Positions 1-7,161 of a DNA stretch of 64,000 nt are shown here, piece by piece (position 1 is the first letter of the stretch; each line of letters opens with the position of its first letter). The DNA comes from Anaerolineales bacterium (GTDB lineage Bacteria > Chloroflexota > Anaerolineae > 4572-78 > J111), in the NCBI GenBank assembly GCA_015075185.1, contig JABTUW010000001.1, forward strand, positions 868,001-932,000. The letters run 5' to 3'. The translations under genes were made by a program, and so were the position numbers. The notes under the pieces are model-generated. The model was not told the DNA's origin, searched no databases, and saw nothing but the letters and a program-made list of their open reading frames with translations.

Positions 1-2
1 AG

Positions 3-104
3 AAAACATTTTTGGAGCATGCTGAGGCCTCCAAAAAAGGCTGCCCGGTTTCAAAGGCCCTGGCGGCGACAGAAATTGTACTGAACGCCAAGCTGATTAG
101 CTGA
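3..104 (+). CDS. OsmC/Ohr-family peroxidase, C-terminal fragment (cut by window start)
   Basis: Only the last 33 residues are present; the gene enters from the left edge. The fragment contains GCPVSKAL followed by a short beta strand ending in NAKLIS. This matches the C-terminal cysteine motif (CPVSKAL) and closing strand of the OsmC/Ohr family, which reduce organic hydroperoxides in the cytoplasm through a Cys pair. The upstream cysteine and most of the fold lie outside the window, so the OsmC, Ohr or YhfA-like subgroup cannot be told. A strong hairpin terminator follows 22 bases after the stop, so this is the last gene of its transcript. Confidence 0.72.
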   Translation, partial: KTFLEHAEASKKGCPVSKALAATEIVLNAKLIS

Positions 105-126
105 CTATTAGCGATAAAGGTTTTTC

Positions 127-155
127 AAGGCGCTTTCCTCACGAAAGCGCCTTTT
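127..155 (+). terminator. Rho-independent terminator after the OsmC-type gene
   Basis: A perfect 11-bp inverted repeat (AAGGCGCTTTC, 127-137, and GAAAGCGCCTT, 143-153) with a 5-base loop, running into a short T-rich stretch. It sits just after the peroxidase stop codon. Confidence 0.85.
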
Positions 156-196
156 CCTTACCACAAGATAACCCTCACAGTAAGACTCGTGGGGAA

Positions 197-260
197 TGGG
201 ACGCGGATTCGATGGATCTTTCGGATAAAAATGACTTAAATCCGTTTAATCCGCGTCCCA
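197..260. repeat. 64-bp palindromic element with 13-bp terminal inverted repeats
   Basis: The arms TGGGACGCGGATT (197-209) and AATCCGCGTCCCA (248-260) are perfect inverted copies around an AT-richer centre that itself contains GGAT/ATCC half-repeats. No T-run follows on either strand, so it is not a typical terminator. It lies 4 bases past the stop of the convergent minus-strand gene. Its ATCCGCG vocabulary resembles the ACGCAGAT/ATCTGCGT elements at 59713-59740 and 60934-61019, suggesting a dispersed REP- or MITE-like family. Confidence 0.6.
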
Positions 261-264
261 TATA

Positions 265-639
265 TTATTCCGCCTGAGCGTAAGCGGGCAAGATAGCGTC
301 AAGCCGCTTGCCATCAATCATGGCTTTCACAATCGGGTCAATGACTGTCTGAATCAGCCGGCCTTCTTGCTCCTCATTCAGATAAGGCAGATTGACCCTT
401 TTATTAACGGCTACAGACAGCCGCAGGGCAAAATCACGGGCGTGATCTTTGTCAATCCCCTTGCCGGCGTCGCGCAGTAGACCGCCAAAAACTTCTGGCA
501 GAATGTCATCAAGGGCGGCATCAATAACGGCCACGGCATGTTCAAAGATAACCTGTTCCATTTCCTCAGAAACAAGCGGGATATCAATGATCGCGTTGAT
601 CAGTGAGGCAATTTTCTTTTGTTCTTCGACAAGCAACAC
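265..639 (-). CDS. Conserved-looking 124-residue protein of unknown function
   Basis: Not recognised. The protein is acidic and mostly helical in pattern, with no signal peptide, membrane segment, cysteines or known motif. A GTG start at 639 is chosen because GGAGA (646-650) sits 6 bases upstream, and a good extended -10 box lies further up (TGTGGTATAAT, -10 at 711-716). It stands alone, divergent from the large membrane-protein gene at 821 and convergent with the peroxidase fragment. The small size and helical pattern would fit a small cytosolic oligomer, but no function can be assigned. Confidence 0.6.
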   Translation of the reverse strand: MLLVEEQKKIASLINAIIDIPLVSEEMEQVIFEHAVAVIDAALDDILPEVFGGLLRDAGKGIDKDHARDFALRLSVAVNKRVNLPYLNEEQEGRLIQTVIDPIVKAMIDGKRLDAILPAYAQAE

Positions 640-710
640 AGACGGTCTCCTTTTAAATTTTTTGTTGGCCCAAATGAGTGAATTTAGTGGGGCAGTAAAA
701 CTAGGCCTCG

Positions 711-739
711 ATTATACCACACCGGCATCTCGCTTAATA
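711..739 (-). promoter_or_regulatory. Promoter for the 265-639 gene
   Basis: Reading the minus strand, TGTGG directly abuts a consensus TATAAT -10 box (fwd 711-716). The -35 position (fwd 734-739, TATTAA) is weak. The 5' leader would be about 65 bases. The TGTGG element recurs at other promoters in this window. Confidence 0.55.
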
Positions 740-740
740 A

Positions 741-769
741 TTGCCGTGCCCCCCTGCAGGTGGTACAAT
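741..769 (+). promoter_or_regulatory. Promoter for the 821 membrane-protein gene
   Basis: TTGCCG (741-746), 17-base spacer ending in GGTGG, then TACAAT (764-769). It is arranged back to back with the minus-strand promoter at 711-739. The predicted start point is about 45 bases before the TTG start codon. Confidence 0.55.
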
Positions 770-820
770 CGAATTACGATTTGAGATTTTCAACACCGTA
801 CCTTTAAGGTCGTCCCGTTT

Positions 821-3667
821 TTGGCCGATAACCCGCCTCAAAAAAAAACTAAAGATAATCTCGAACTGCCTCGCCATATCCTCCTTCTGTTGGGCTATTT
901 TCTATTAGCGATAATTTTAACCTGGCCAACTTTCCTGCACCTGACCACTCACCTGCCCGGCGATGGCGGCGACGACCCGGCTCTGGCCTGGAACCTGTGG
1001 TGGGTTAAATATGCGCTGCTCAATACCGGCCAGAATCCTTTCCAAACGGATTTCATGTTTTACCCCCTTGGCATCAACCTGGCTTTTTACACCTTAACCG
1101 TGTTGAATGCCATTACCGCCCTGCCGCTAACCCTCAATTTCGGCGTCGTGACCGCCAGCAATCTCCATCTGTTCTTCACCTTCGCCGCCGGCGGCTACGG
1201 CGCATTTCTGCTGGCCCGCTATGTACTGGCGACCGCCGACCGCCGAGTGCGAAGCCTCCCTGTGGGACCACCGACCGCCGTATCAAAAAGTAGGGGGGAA
1301 GTTTCTCCCCTGCCCCCCAGCCCCCCTGCCCCCCTGCTTCTTTGGACATGCGCCCCTCTCGCCGGACTCTTCTATGCTTTTGCCAGCAGCAAACTCTTCT
1401 ACGTCGCTTTGGGCCAATTCAATATTGCCAGCAGTCATTGGATCCCCTTCGCCGTTCTGTACATCCTGCGTACCCGGCGCGACCCGCACCACCTCAAGAA
1501 CGCTTTCATGGCTGGCCTTTTTTTGACCCTGCAAGCCTGGGCTGAACTGACCTACGCCTCATTTCTGTTGATTTTTATTGCTTTGTATTGGCTCTACTCG
1601 ATTTTGGATTTTCGATTTTCGATTTTGGATTATAAAAAGCTGTCCACTATTCGCCATCCACCGTTCCCAATTTTGCCCCACCTCCGCGCCGCTCTTATCC
1701 TGGGCTTCACTTTCGTCCTCGGCCTCAGCCCGATCCTGGTCCAAATGCTGCCCGATCTGCAGGCTGAAGGTGATTTTCTGGTCGAGGGCGGCGGCTTTGC
1801 CGATGCCTTCAGCGCCGATTTGCTGGGCTTTGTCATTCCAACCATGCACCAGCCCGTACTGGGCAATTTGATTAGCCAGACCAGCATCCAAGCCGTTGAC
1901 AAAGGTCAGCACATTTACCTGGGCTTTGTTTTGCTGGGCCTGCTGCTGGTCGCCCTATTTACCGGCTTTCGCCGGGCCGAACTGCGTTTCTGGCTGGTTG
2001 CCGCGCTTATTTTTGCCCTGCTCTGCCTTGGCCCGGTGATCGCGATCAATGGCTACTCCACCGGTCTGCCCGGTCCCTTCAGCCTGTTGCAGAGTCTCCC
2101 TTTTTTCAAAGGCAATCGCTATCCCAGCCGCTACAGCGTGATGCTGCTGTTGAGTTTGAGCGTCATCGCTGCTTTTGCCCTGGTACAAATTGGCCAATGG
2201 GCGCAACGTCAACCGTCAGCAAATAGGCGTCCATCTTCTATCTTCTATCTTCTATCTTCTATCCTCACCCTCCTCTTTCTCTTTGAGCACCTCGCCATCC
2301 CCCTCCCCCAATCCGACGTGCGGGTTCCGGCGGCTTATCAAGCCATTGCTGCTGATCCGGAAGATTTCGCCGTACTGGATATTCCCTTTGCCTGGCGCAA
2401 CGGGTTCCGCATTACCGGGGCCTTGACGACCCAGTTCATGTTTGGCCAATTTTACCAGACCGCTCACCAAAAACGGCTGCTGCAAGGCAACACCAGCCGC
2501 AACCCTGAGTTCAAGTTTCAATACTTTACAAACGCCCCGGTCATCAACTCGCTGCTGGCCCTCGAAACCGGCCATCCTCTTCCCCCGGAACGCTGGGAAG
2601 CTGACGCAGCAATCGCTGCCGACGTATTAACTTTTTTCAATGTCAAATACATCGTCATCCGGCCTTACCAGTACGATAAATTTGATGGGCAGAAAAACCT
2701 AACTGTAACCGAACAGGCCCTCCTGCCCTATATCGAAAAAGTTTTGCCCGTCGAAAAGAGCCATGATGAGCTAGCCATTAAAATTTACCGGGTGAGAGCA
2801 GCCGAGAGATCCGGACTTCAGCCCGGCTTCCAGGTTGACCTGTCTTCGCCGCTGGCTCCCCTCTATTTTGGCGAAGGCTGGGGCCTTTTGACTGCCGGCC
2901 AGCCTGTCACCGCCCAACGCCGTGATACCCGGCTGCTGCTGCCGCTCACCGGCGCGGCCCAGCGACTTACCTTCCGGCTGCGCCTGCCGGAAGTCTATAA
3001 AGATGCTACACAGTCTCTTTTTGTAGAATTGAACGGCTGGCAGTCCTCCCCACAACAGGTTGGCCCAGATTGGCAGGAGTTATCATTCGACCTGCCTGCC
3101 GGGGTTGCTCACCCCGGTCTGAATGAGGTGTGGTTGCATTTTACCAAGGCAATGACGATGCCCTTCCCTGGCGGCCAAGCCGAAGTTTGGCCCCCAGAGG
3201 TAACCGCCCTCAGCGCAGGCGAGGAAGTTGGCGATTTTGGTCACATTTTCGTCAATGGCCGCGAAGTTTCGTCCAACCAGCGCGGCTACAATATTGCTGT
3301 TATCCATCCCAGCGGCACGTTCCAGGCAGCCCATTTTGACACCCACCTGGATCTTAGCGCCTCAAGCGCTTTGGCCCGTTTCCTCGCGTCCTCGCCTCCC
3401 AATTCCCTCATCGCCATTGCCGTCGCCGACGAAGCCAGCGCCAATCTGGGCGAAGAGGCCGTCCACGCCCTGCAAGCTGTCGGAGCCAGGGGGGACTTGC
3501 GCGGCTGTTTTCGCTGCAGCCACGCCTTCATCCGAACTCCTAAGGGGGAAACTTATGAGGCGTTCGACGCGCTGCACCCTGTCGGCGTAACCACCGGGCT
3601 GGGTCTGACTGAGCCGCAAATGGCGGCAGAGGTGGAGTGGATAAAAGTCGAGGTTATTGAGCCATAG
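821..3667 (+). CDS. Large GT-C-like polytopic membrane protein with C-terminal ILEI/FAM3-type domain
   Basis: 948 residues. Residues ~17-490 form about a dozen membrane helices. The first extracytoplasmic loop carries LPGDGGDDPALAWNLWW, an acidic loop in the place where GT-C glycosyltransferases hold their catalytic Asp. Residues ~490-800 are extracytoplasmic and include a beta-rich module. Residues ~804-930 read as an interleukin-like EMT inducer (ILEI/FAM3) domain: FVNGREVSSNQRGYNIAVI, then FDTH, LARFLASSP, AVADEAS and a small-residue/Cys stretch. This domain is known in animal FAM3 proteins and the POMGnT1 stem, where it can bind sugars. I infer an envelope sugar transferase or glycan-handling protein; the donor is unknown. 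In-frame heptamer tracts at 1600-1631 and 2233-2267 code for low-complexity loops. The TTG start is supported by AAGG upstream and by the promoter at 741. Confidence 0.68.
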   Translation: MADNPPQKKTKDNLELPRHILLLLGYFLLAIILTWPTFLHLTTHLPGDGGDDPALAWNLWWVKYALLNTGQNPFQTDFMFYPLGINLAFYTLTVLNAITALPLTLNFGVVTASNLHLFFTFAAGGYGAFLLARYVLATADRRVRSLPVGPPTAVSKSRGEVSPLPPSPPAPLLLWTCAPLAGLFYAFASSKLFYVALGQFNIASSHWIPFAVLYILRTRRDPHHLKNAFMAGLFLTLQAWAELTYASFLLIFIALYWLYSILDFRFSILDYKKLSTIRHPPFPILPHLRAALILGFTFVLGLSPILVQMLPDLQAEGDFLVEGGGFADAFSADLLGFVIPTMHQPVLGNLISQTSIQAVDKGQHIYLGFVLLGLLLVALFTGFRRAELRFWLVAALIFALLCLGPVIAINGYSTGLPGPFSLLQSLPFFKGNRYPSRYSVMLLLSLSVIAAFALVQIGQWAQRQPSANRRPSSIFYLLSSILTLLFLFEHLAIPLPQSDVRVPAAYQAIAADPEDFAVLDIPFAWRNGFRITGALTTQFMFGQFYQTAHQKRLLQGNTSRNPEFKFQYFTNAPVINSLLALETGHPLPPERWEADAAIAADVLTFFNVKYIVIRPYQYDKFDGQKNLTVTEQALLPYIEKVLPVEKSHDELAIKIYRVRAAERSGLQPGFQVDLSSPLAPLYFGEGWGLLTAGQPVTAQRRDTRLLLPLTGAAQRLTFRLRLPEVYKDATQSLFVELNGWQSSPQQVGPDWQELSFDLPAGVAHPGLNEVWLHFTKAMTMPFPGGQAEVWPPEVTALSAGEEVGDFGHIFVNGREVSSNQRGYNIAVIHPSGTFQAAHFDTHLDLSASSALARFLASSPPNSLIAIAVADEASANLGEEAVHALQAVGARGDLRGCFRCSHAFIRTPKGETYEAFDALHPVGVTTGLGLTEPQMAAEVEWIKVEVIEP
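1600..1631. repeat. Heptamer tract GATTTTG/C (in frame in a GT-C gene)
   Basis: Four and a half 7-bp units (GATTTTG, GATTTTC, GATTTTC, GATTTTG, GATT) inside the coding region, translated as alternating FSILDFR-like residues at a predicted loop between membrane helices. Confidence 0.85.
2233..2267. repeat. Heptamer tract ATCTTCT (in frame in a GT-C gene)
   Basis: Four exact ATCTTCT units followed by ATCCTCA, coding for a Ser/Leu/Ile/Tyr-rich segment (IFYLLSS) in the 821 gene. The same word recurs in a related enzyme at 8071-8105. Confidence 0.9.
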
Positions 3668-3685
3668 CCGGAAGTGTGGTATGAT
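3657..3685 (+). promoter_or_regulatory. Promoter for the cyclic-nucleotide-binding protein gene
   Basis: TTGAGC (3657-3662), 17-base spacer ending in TGTGG, then TATGAT (3680-3685). The -35 box overlaps the 3' end of the preceding gene. A GGGAGGATAAGG ribosome site lies between the predicted start point and the ATG. Confidence 0.65.
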
Positions 3686-3708
3686 ACACAAGCAGCGGGA
3701 GGATAAGG

Positions 3709-4479
3709 ATGGACCCCAAGCTAATAAACTATCTGGAGCGGCTACCGCTCTTTAAGGGCGCCCCGCCCGCAGTTCTGGCAAAATTGTCGGACCGGGTCAA
3801 AATTTTGAGCTTGGCCAGAGGTGATGTTCTGGTTCACAAGGGCAACGCCAGCGACTCCCTCTTTGTCATCCGCACCGGCTGGATCAAGATTGTGGCCGAA
3901 GGTCCCCAGGGGGAAGAAGTGATCCTCAACCAGTGCGGGCCGGGCCAGCTTGTCGGCGAGATGTCGCTGATTGATCAAAAACCCCGCTCCAATTCAATGG
4001 TCGCCATCAGCCCCGCCGAGGTTCTGGAAATAAAGTATGATGCGGTGCTGGCCCTGCTGAATGAATATCCGCTCCTGACCCTTTCATTCCTGCGCGACAT
4101 GTCCGACCGGCTCCGCTTTGCCAACGCCTATATCGAAGAGACCATCGTCTGGTCGCAGCACATCGCCGCCGGCAACTATGATTTTGTCCAGCGCCGGGTC
4201 GAAGAGAGTCAATCCACGATTGTCAATACCGATCTCACCTACCAGGCCCGCGCCAGCGCCTTTCTATCCTCCTTTTTCAAAATGGTCGAGGGGGTGAAAA
4301 AACGCGAGGAAGACCTTAAGCAGCAGGTCCAGCAGCTTATCATCGAAATTGACGAAGTGAAACGCCAGCGCGCGGTCAAAGAACTGACCGAAACCGAGTT
4401 CTTTGAACACCTCCAAACAACGGCGCGGAAACTCCGCGAGGAACGGGCGGCAAAGGAACGAAAGCTGTCAGAGGAATAA
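3709..4479 (+). CDS. Cyclic-nucleotide-binding (Crp/Fnr N-domain) protein lacking HTH, with coiled-coil tail
   Basis: 256 residues. Residues ~8-140 form a cNMP-binding beta barrel of the Crp/Fnr family: FKGAPPAVLAKL, then GDVLVHKG, SLFVIRTGWIKI, and a phosphate-binding-cassette region VGEMSLIDQKPRSNSMVA, where the conserved GE and R are present. The C-terminal half (~150-256) is charged and heptad-rich, ending REERAAKERKLSEE, and has no recognisable winged helix. It is therefore probably a cytosolic ligand sensor that signals by protein contact rather than by binding DNA. It has a strong own promoter and a good ribosome site, and lies 9 bases before the DUF2079 gene. The ligand cannot be read from the sequence. 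Confidence 0.78.
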   Translation: MDPKLINYLERLPLFKGAPPAVLAKLSDRVKILSLARGDVLVHKGNASDSLFVIRTGWIKIVAEGPQGEEVILNQCGPGQLVGEMSLIDQKPRSNSMVAISPAEVLEIKYDAVLALLNEYPLLTLSFLRDMSDRLRFANAYIEETIVWSQHIAAGNYDFVQRRVEESQSTIVNTDLTYQARASAFLSSFFKMVEGVKKREEDLKQQVQQLIIEIDEVKRQRAVKELTETEFFEHLQTTARKLREERAAKERKLSEE

Positions 4480-4488
4480 TCTTTTTAC

Positions 4489-7062
4489 TTGAATGAAGTA
4501 AAATCTGTGTCAAATTCTTCATTACCTTCAAATTTACGCCTCACGCTTCATCTCCCCTCCCTCCTCCTCGCCCTCTTCATCCTCGTCTACGCCGTCTACT
4601 TCTCCTGGTACACGATCAACCGCCACAACACCCTCCATTCCTACGCCGCCGACCTGTCGCTGATTGACCAGCCGATGTGGAATACCGTCCTCGGCCCCGG
4701 CGGGTTCATGGATCTGACCTGGGGCGACCACCAGCAGCCCCGCCTGGCCGAGCATTTTGAACCCATCCTGGCGCCCCTGGCCCTGCTCTTTTTCCTCTGG
4801 GACGATGTGCGCATTCTGCTCATTGCCCAATCCGTAGCGCTGGCTCTCGGCGCGCTGCCGGTCTTCTGGATTGCCCGGAGAGAATTGTCAATAATCAATA
4901 GTCAATTGTTAATTGTCAATGATCAGCACGCATCACGCATCACGCATTACGCTTCATTAACCGCCCTCACCTTTGCCGCCGCCTACCTCCTCTTTCCCCA
5001 CTTGCAAGCCGCCAATATCGCCGATTTCCACGCCGACCCGTTTGTGGTGACGCCGCTGCTGTTTGCCTTTTGGTACGCCACGGAACGCCGCTGGGGTTGG
5101 ATGTGGTTCTGGGCCATCATCGCGATGGCCACCAAGGAAACCCTACCCCCCCTGACAGCGATGCTGGGACTGTGGCTGGTAGCGACCAAAGAACTCCCAC
5201 CCTTCCCTCCCCCTAATAGGGAGGGGGTAGCGGTCAGCCGTCGGCGGTCGGCGGTCATTCATGGCTTCATTCTCATCCTCATCAGCACGCTCTGGTTCCT
5301 CATCGCCACCTTTGTCATTGTCGCACCCCTGGCGCGGCAGCACTTTGGCACGGCCGGCCCCATTTACCTGGCCAATCGCTATACCCAGGCGGAGATGCTG
5401 TCCTTGCTGCAAGACCCAGCCCGCTGGCAGTATCTGCTCGGCCTGCTGGCAGCGGTTGGTTTTCTCCCGCTCCTCGCTCCGGAACTGCTTGTGCTCGGCC
5501 TGCCTGTTTTAATCGCTAATCTGCTCAGCAACTTCCCCGGCCAATACTCCGGCGAGCAGCATTACTCCGCGCCTCTGGTTGTCGCCTTTATCGTGGCGGC
5601 TATATTTGGTTTGCGCCGTCTAATCAGTAGAGCTTCCCTACGCGAAGAAACCGGTCAATCCTTTAAAATCACAACCCTGATCTCGGTTTTGCTATGGCTC
5701 CTGGCATGGGTGTTAGGATATCACGCTATCTATGGCTGGACTCCTCTCTCCGCCCGCAGGGAGATCTATTCCATGCGCCCGGCTGCGGTCCGGCTGCCCG
5801 ATTTCCTGGCCCAAATTCCCGCAGATGCGGTGGTCTCGGCCAGCGCGGCGATTCATCCGCATCTGGCGCACCGGCAGGTAATTTATGTTTTCCCCACGGT
5901 TCAGGAGGCTAATTATCTGCTGGTTGATGTCACCGATATTCCCGGCGTTCATCCCAACGATGCTTATGCCAAACTCATGAGTTTGCTCCACTCCGACTGG
6001 AGTCTACTCAAAGCCGACCAGGGTCTTATTTTGGCCCAAAAATCTCTGGCCCTCGTTCCGACTCCCCCTTTGACAAGTTCAGGGCGCAGTCAACAAGCTC
6101 AGGATGCGACCTGCTCCTCTGCCTTTTCTACACCTGCCAAAGGGCAATTCCCCTGCTCTTTCTACGATTTCCTCAGGCCCACCTCCCTGCCCACCTACCC
6201 CACCCTCCTCACTTTTGACGAAAACAAACTGCGGCTGTTGGGTTATGATGTCCATGATGACCCGGACAACGGCGTTACTGTTAAATTTTACTGGCAAGCT
6301 TTGGGTACCTTGCCTGAAGATGTGCGGCTCTGGCCGCTGATTTACGGCGACACCGGCCAGCTCTTAAGCGATCCGACCCAGGTTCCGATGATCGCTGCCC
6401 TCTGGTATCCGCCCGCAGCCTGGCAGCCCGGCGAAATCGTCGTGACCGAGACCCTCCCTCAACTTTTACCCGATATCTTTCACCTGGGCCTCGCAGTTGG
6501 GCCGGAAAGCAGTTTTGCCGATCCTGGCCAACGCTTGCCCATTACTGCTGCCTCAGCCGAGATGCAGCAATTTGACTCAGGCCGTTGGGTTCAATTAGCT
6601 ACCTTTGAACGCTTCGGGCTAACTTTAGCCCGGCAGCCAGCCGCGCTCTCCCTTACCTCACTCACTGCGGTAGAAGCCAGTTTTGGTCCGGCGATCCGGC
6701 TGACCGGCTTCCACCTCGGCCAGACCGACCTTCACCCCGGCGCACCCCTGACCGTTCTGCTCCAGTGGGCCACCGGTCAGCCTCCTCAGGCCGATTACAC
6801 CGTTTTTCTCCATCTTCTTTCCACCGACGGTCGTTTGGTTGCTCAGAACGATGCTTACCCCACCTGGCTCACCCCTCAACCCACCTCGCAATGGCCGCTC
6901 CACCAGCCGCGCCTTGACAGCCACCGGCTCAACCTCCCACCTGATCTCCCCCCAGGCGAATATACCTTACAGGTTGGCCTGTATGATGGGCGGACCCTGC
7001 AACGGCTGCCCCTGTCCAATGGTAGTGATACTTTCATCCTGGGCCAAATTCGGGTTAAGTAG
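4489..7062 (+). CDS. DUF2079-type polytopic membrane protein with two C-terminal beta modules
   Basis: 857 residues. After an unusual TTG start (no ATG nearby; 9 bases after the upstream stop) come about ten membrane helices. The first long loop, with LSLIDQPMWNTVLG, HFEPILAPLALLF and LALGALPVFWIAR, is the signature of the DUF2079 family, a GT-C-fold relative of uncharacterised activity. After residue ~470 the chain is extracytoplasmic. It carries two copies of a beta module (~575-660 and ~735-855) with the pattern FYWQA...W.PGE...LP..LPPGEYTL..GLYDG.TL.RLPL, shared with the next two genes. In-frame repeat tracts occur at 4889-4955 and near 5205-5257. It is likely an envelope glycosyltransferase. 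Confidence 0.68.
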   Translation: MNEVKSVSNSSLPSNLRLTLHLPSLLLALFILVYAVYFSWYTINRHNTLHSYAADLSLIDQPMWNTVLGPGGFMDLTWGDHQQPRLAEHFEPILAPLALLFFLWDDVRILLIAQSVALALGALPVFWIARRELSIINSQLLIVNDQHASRITHYASLTALTFAAAYLLFPHLQAANIADFHADPFVVTPLLFAFWYATERRWGWMWFWAIIAMATKETLPPLTAMLGLWLVATKELPPFPPPNREGVAVSRRRSAVIHGFILILISTLWFLIATFVIVAPLARQHFGTAGPIYLANRYTQAEMLSLLQDPARWQYLLGLLAAVGFLPLLAPELLVLGLPVLIANLLSNFPGQYSGEQHYSAPLVVAFIVAAIFGLRRLISRASLREETGQSFKITTLISVLLWLLAWVLGYHAIYGWTPLSARREIYSMRPAAVRLPDFLAQIPADAVVSASAAIHPHLAHRQVIYVFPTVQEANYLLVDVTDIPGVHPNDAYAKLMSLLHSDWSLLKADQGLILAQKSLALVPTPPLTSSGRSQQAQDATCSSAFSTPAKGQFPCSFYDFLRPTSLPTYPTLLTFDENKLRLLGYDVHDDPDNGVTVKFYWQALGTLPEDVRLWPLIYGDTGQLLSDPTQVPMIAALWYPPAAWQPGEIVVTETLPQLLPDIFHLGLAVGPESSFADPGQRLPITAASAEMQQFDSGRWVQLATFERFGLTLARQPAALSLTSLTAVEASFGPAIRLTGFHLGQTDLHPGAPLTVLLQWATGQPPQADYTVFLHLLSTDGRLVAQNDAYPTWLTPQPTSQWPLHQPRLDSHRLNLPPDLPPGEYTLQVGLYDGRTLQRLPLSNGSDTFILGQIRVK
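4889..4955. repeat. Two abutting heptamer tracts CAATNNT and ACGCATY (in frame)
   Basis: Five units CAATAAT/CAATAGT/CAATTGT/TAATTGT/CAATGAT (4889-4923), then ACGCATC, ACGCATC, ACGCATT, ACGCTTC (4928-4955). They encode a hydrophilic insert (NSQLLIVNDQHASRITHYAS) between membrane helices of the DUF2079 protein. Confidence 0.88.
5205..5257. repeat. G/C-rich imperfect palindrome plus GGTCGGC heptamers (in frame)
   Basis: CCCTCCCCCT (5205-5214) pairs imperfectly with AGGGAGGGGG (5218-5227). It is followed by 7-bp units of the type GGTCAGC/CGTCGGC/GGTCGGC/GGTCATT. The region is translated as a Pro-rich then Arg-rich loop (PPFPPPNREGVAVSRRRSAV). Confidence 0.7.
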
Positions 7063-7122
7063 TTTCTCACCTCATGTTGCGGCTGCATCCCAAATTCCTG
7101 ATCTTTGGGACAGACCCTTATC

Positions 7123-7151
7123 TTGTCACCTCACTGCCTCTGTGGTAGCAT
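7123..7151 (+). promoter_or_regulatory. Promoter giving a probably leaderless GT39 mRNA
   Basis: TTGTCA (7123-7128), 17-base spacer ending CTGTGG, then TAGCAT (7146-7151). The expected start point (~7158) is only a few bases before the ATG at 7162. An earlier ATG at 7150 lies inside the -10 box. Confidence 0.55.
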
Positions 7152-7161
7152 GGGCCGCGCT

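Noticed and set aside
7105..7161. Upstream extension of the GT39 gene to a TTG at 7105
   Set aside because: The extension covers the promoter and would add residues unlike the family start; the ATG at 7162 leads straight into the first membrane helix.
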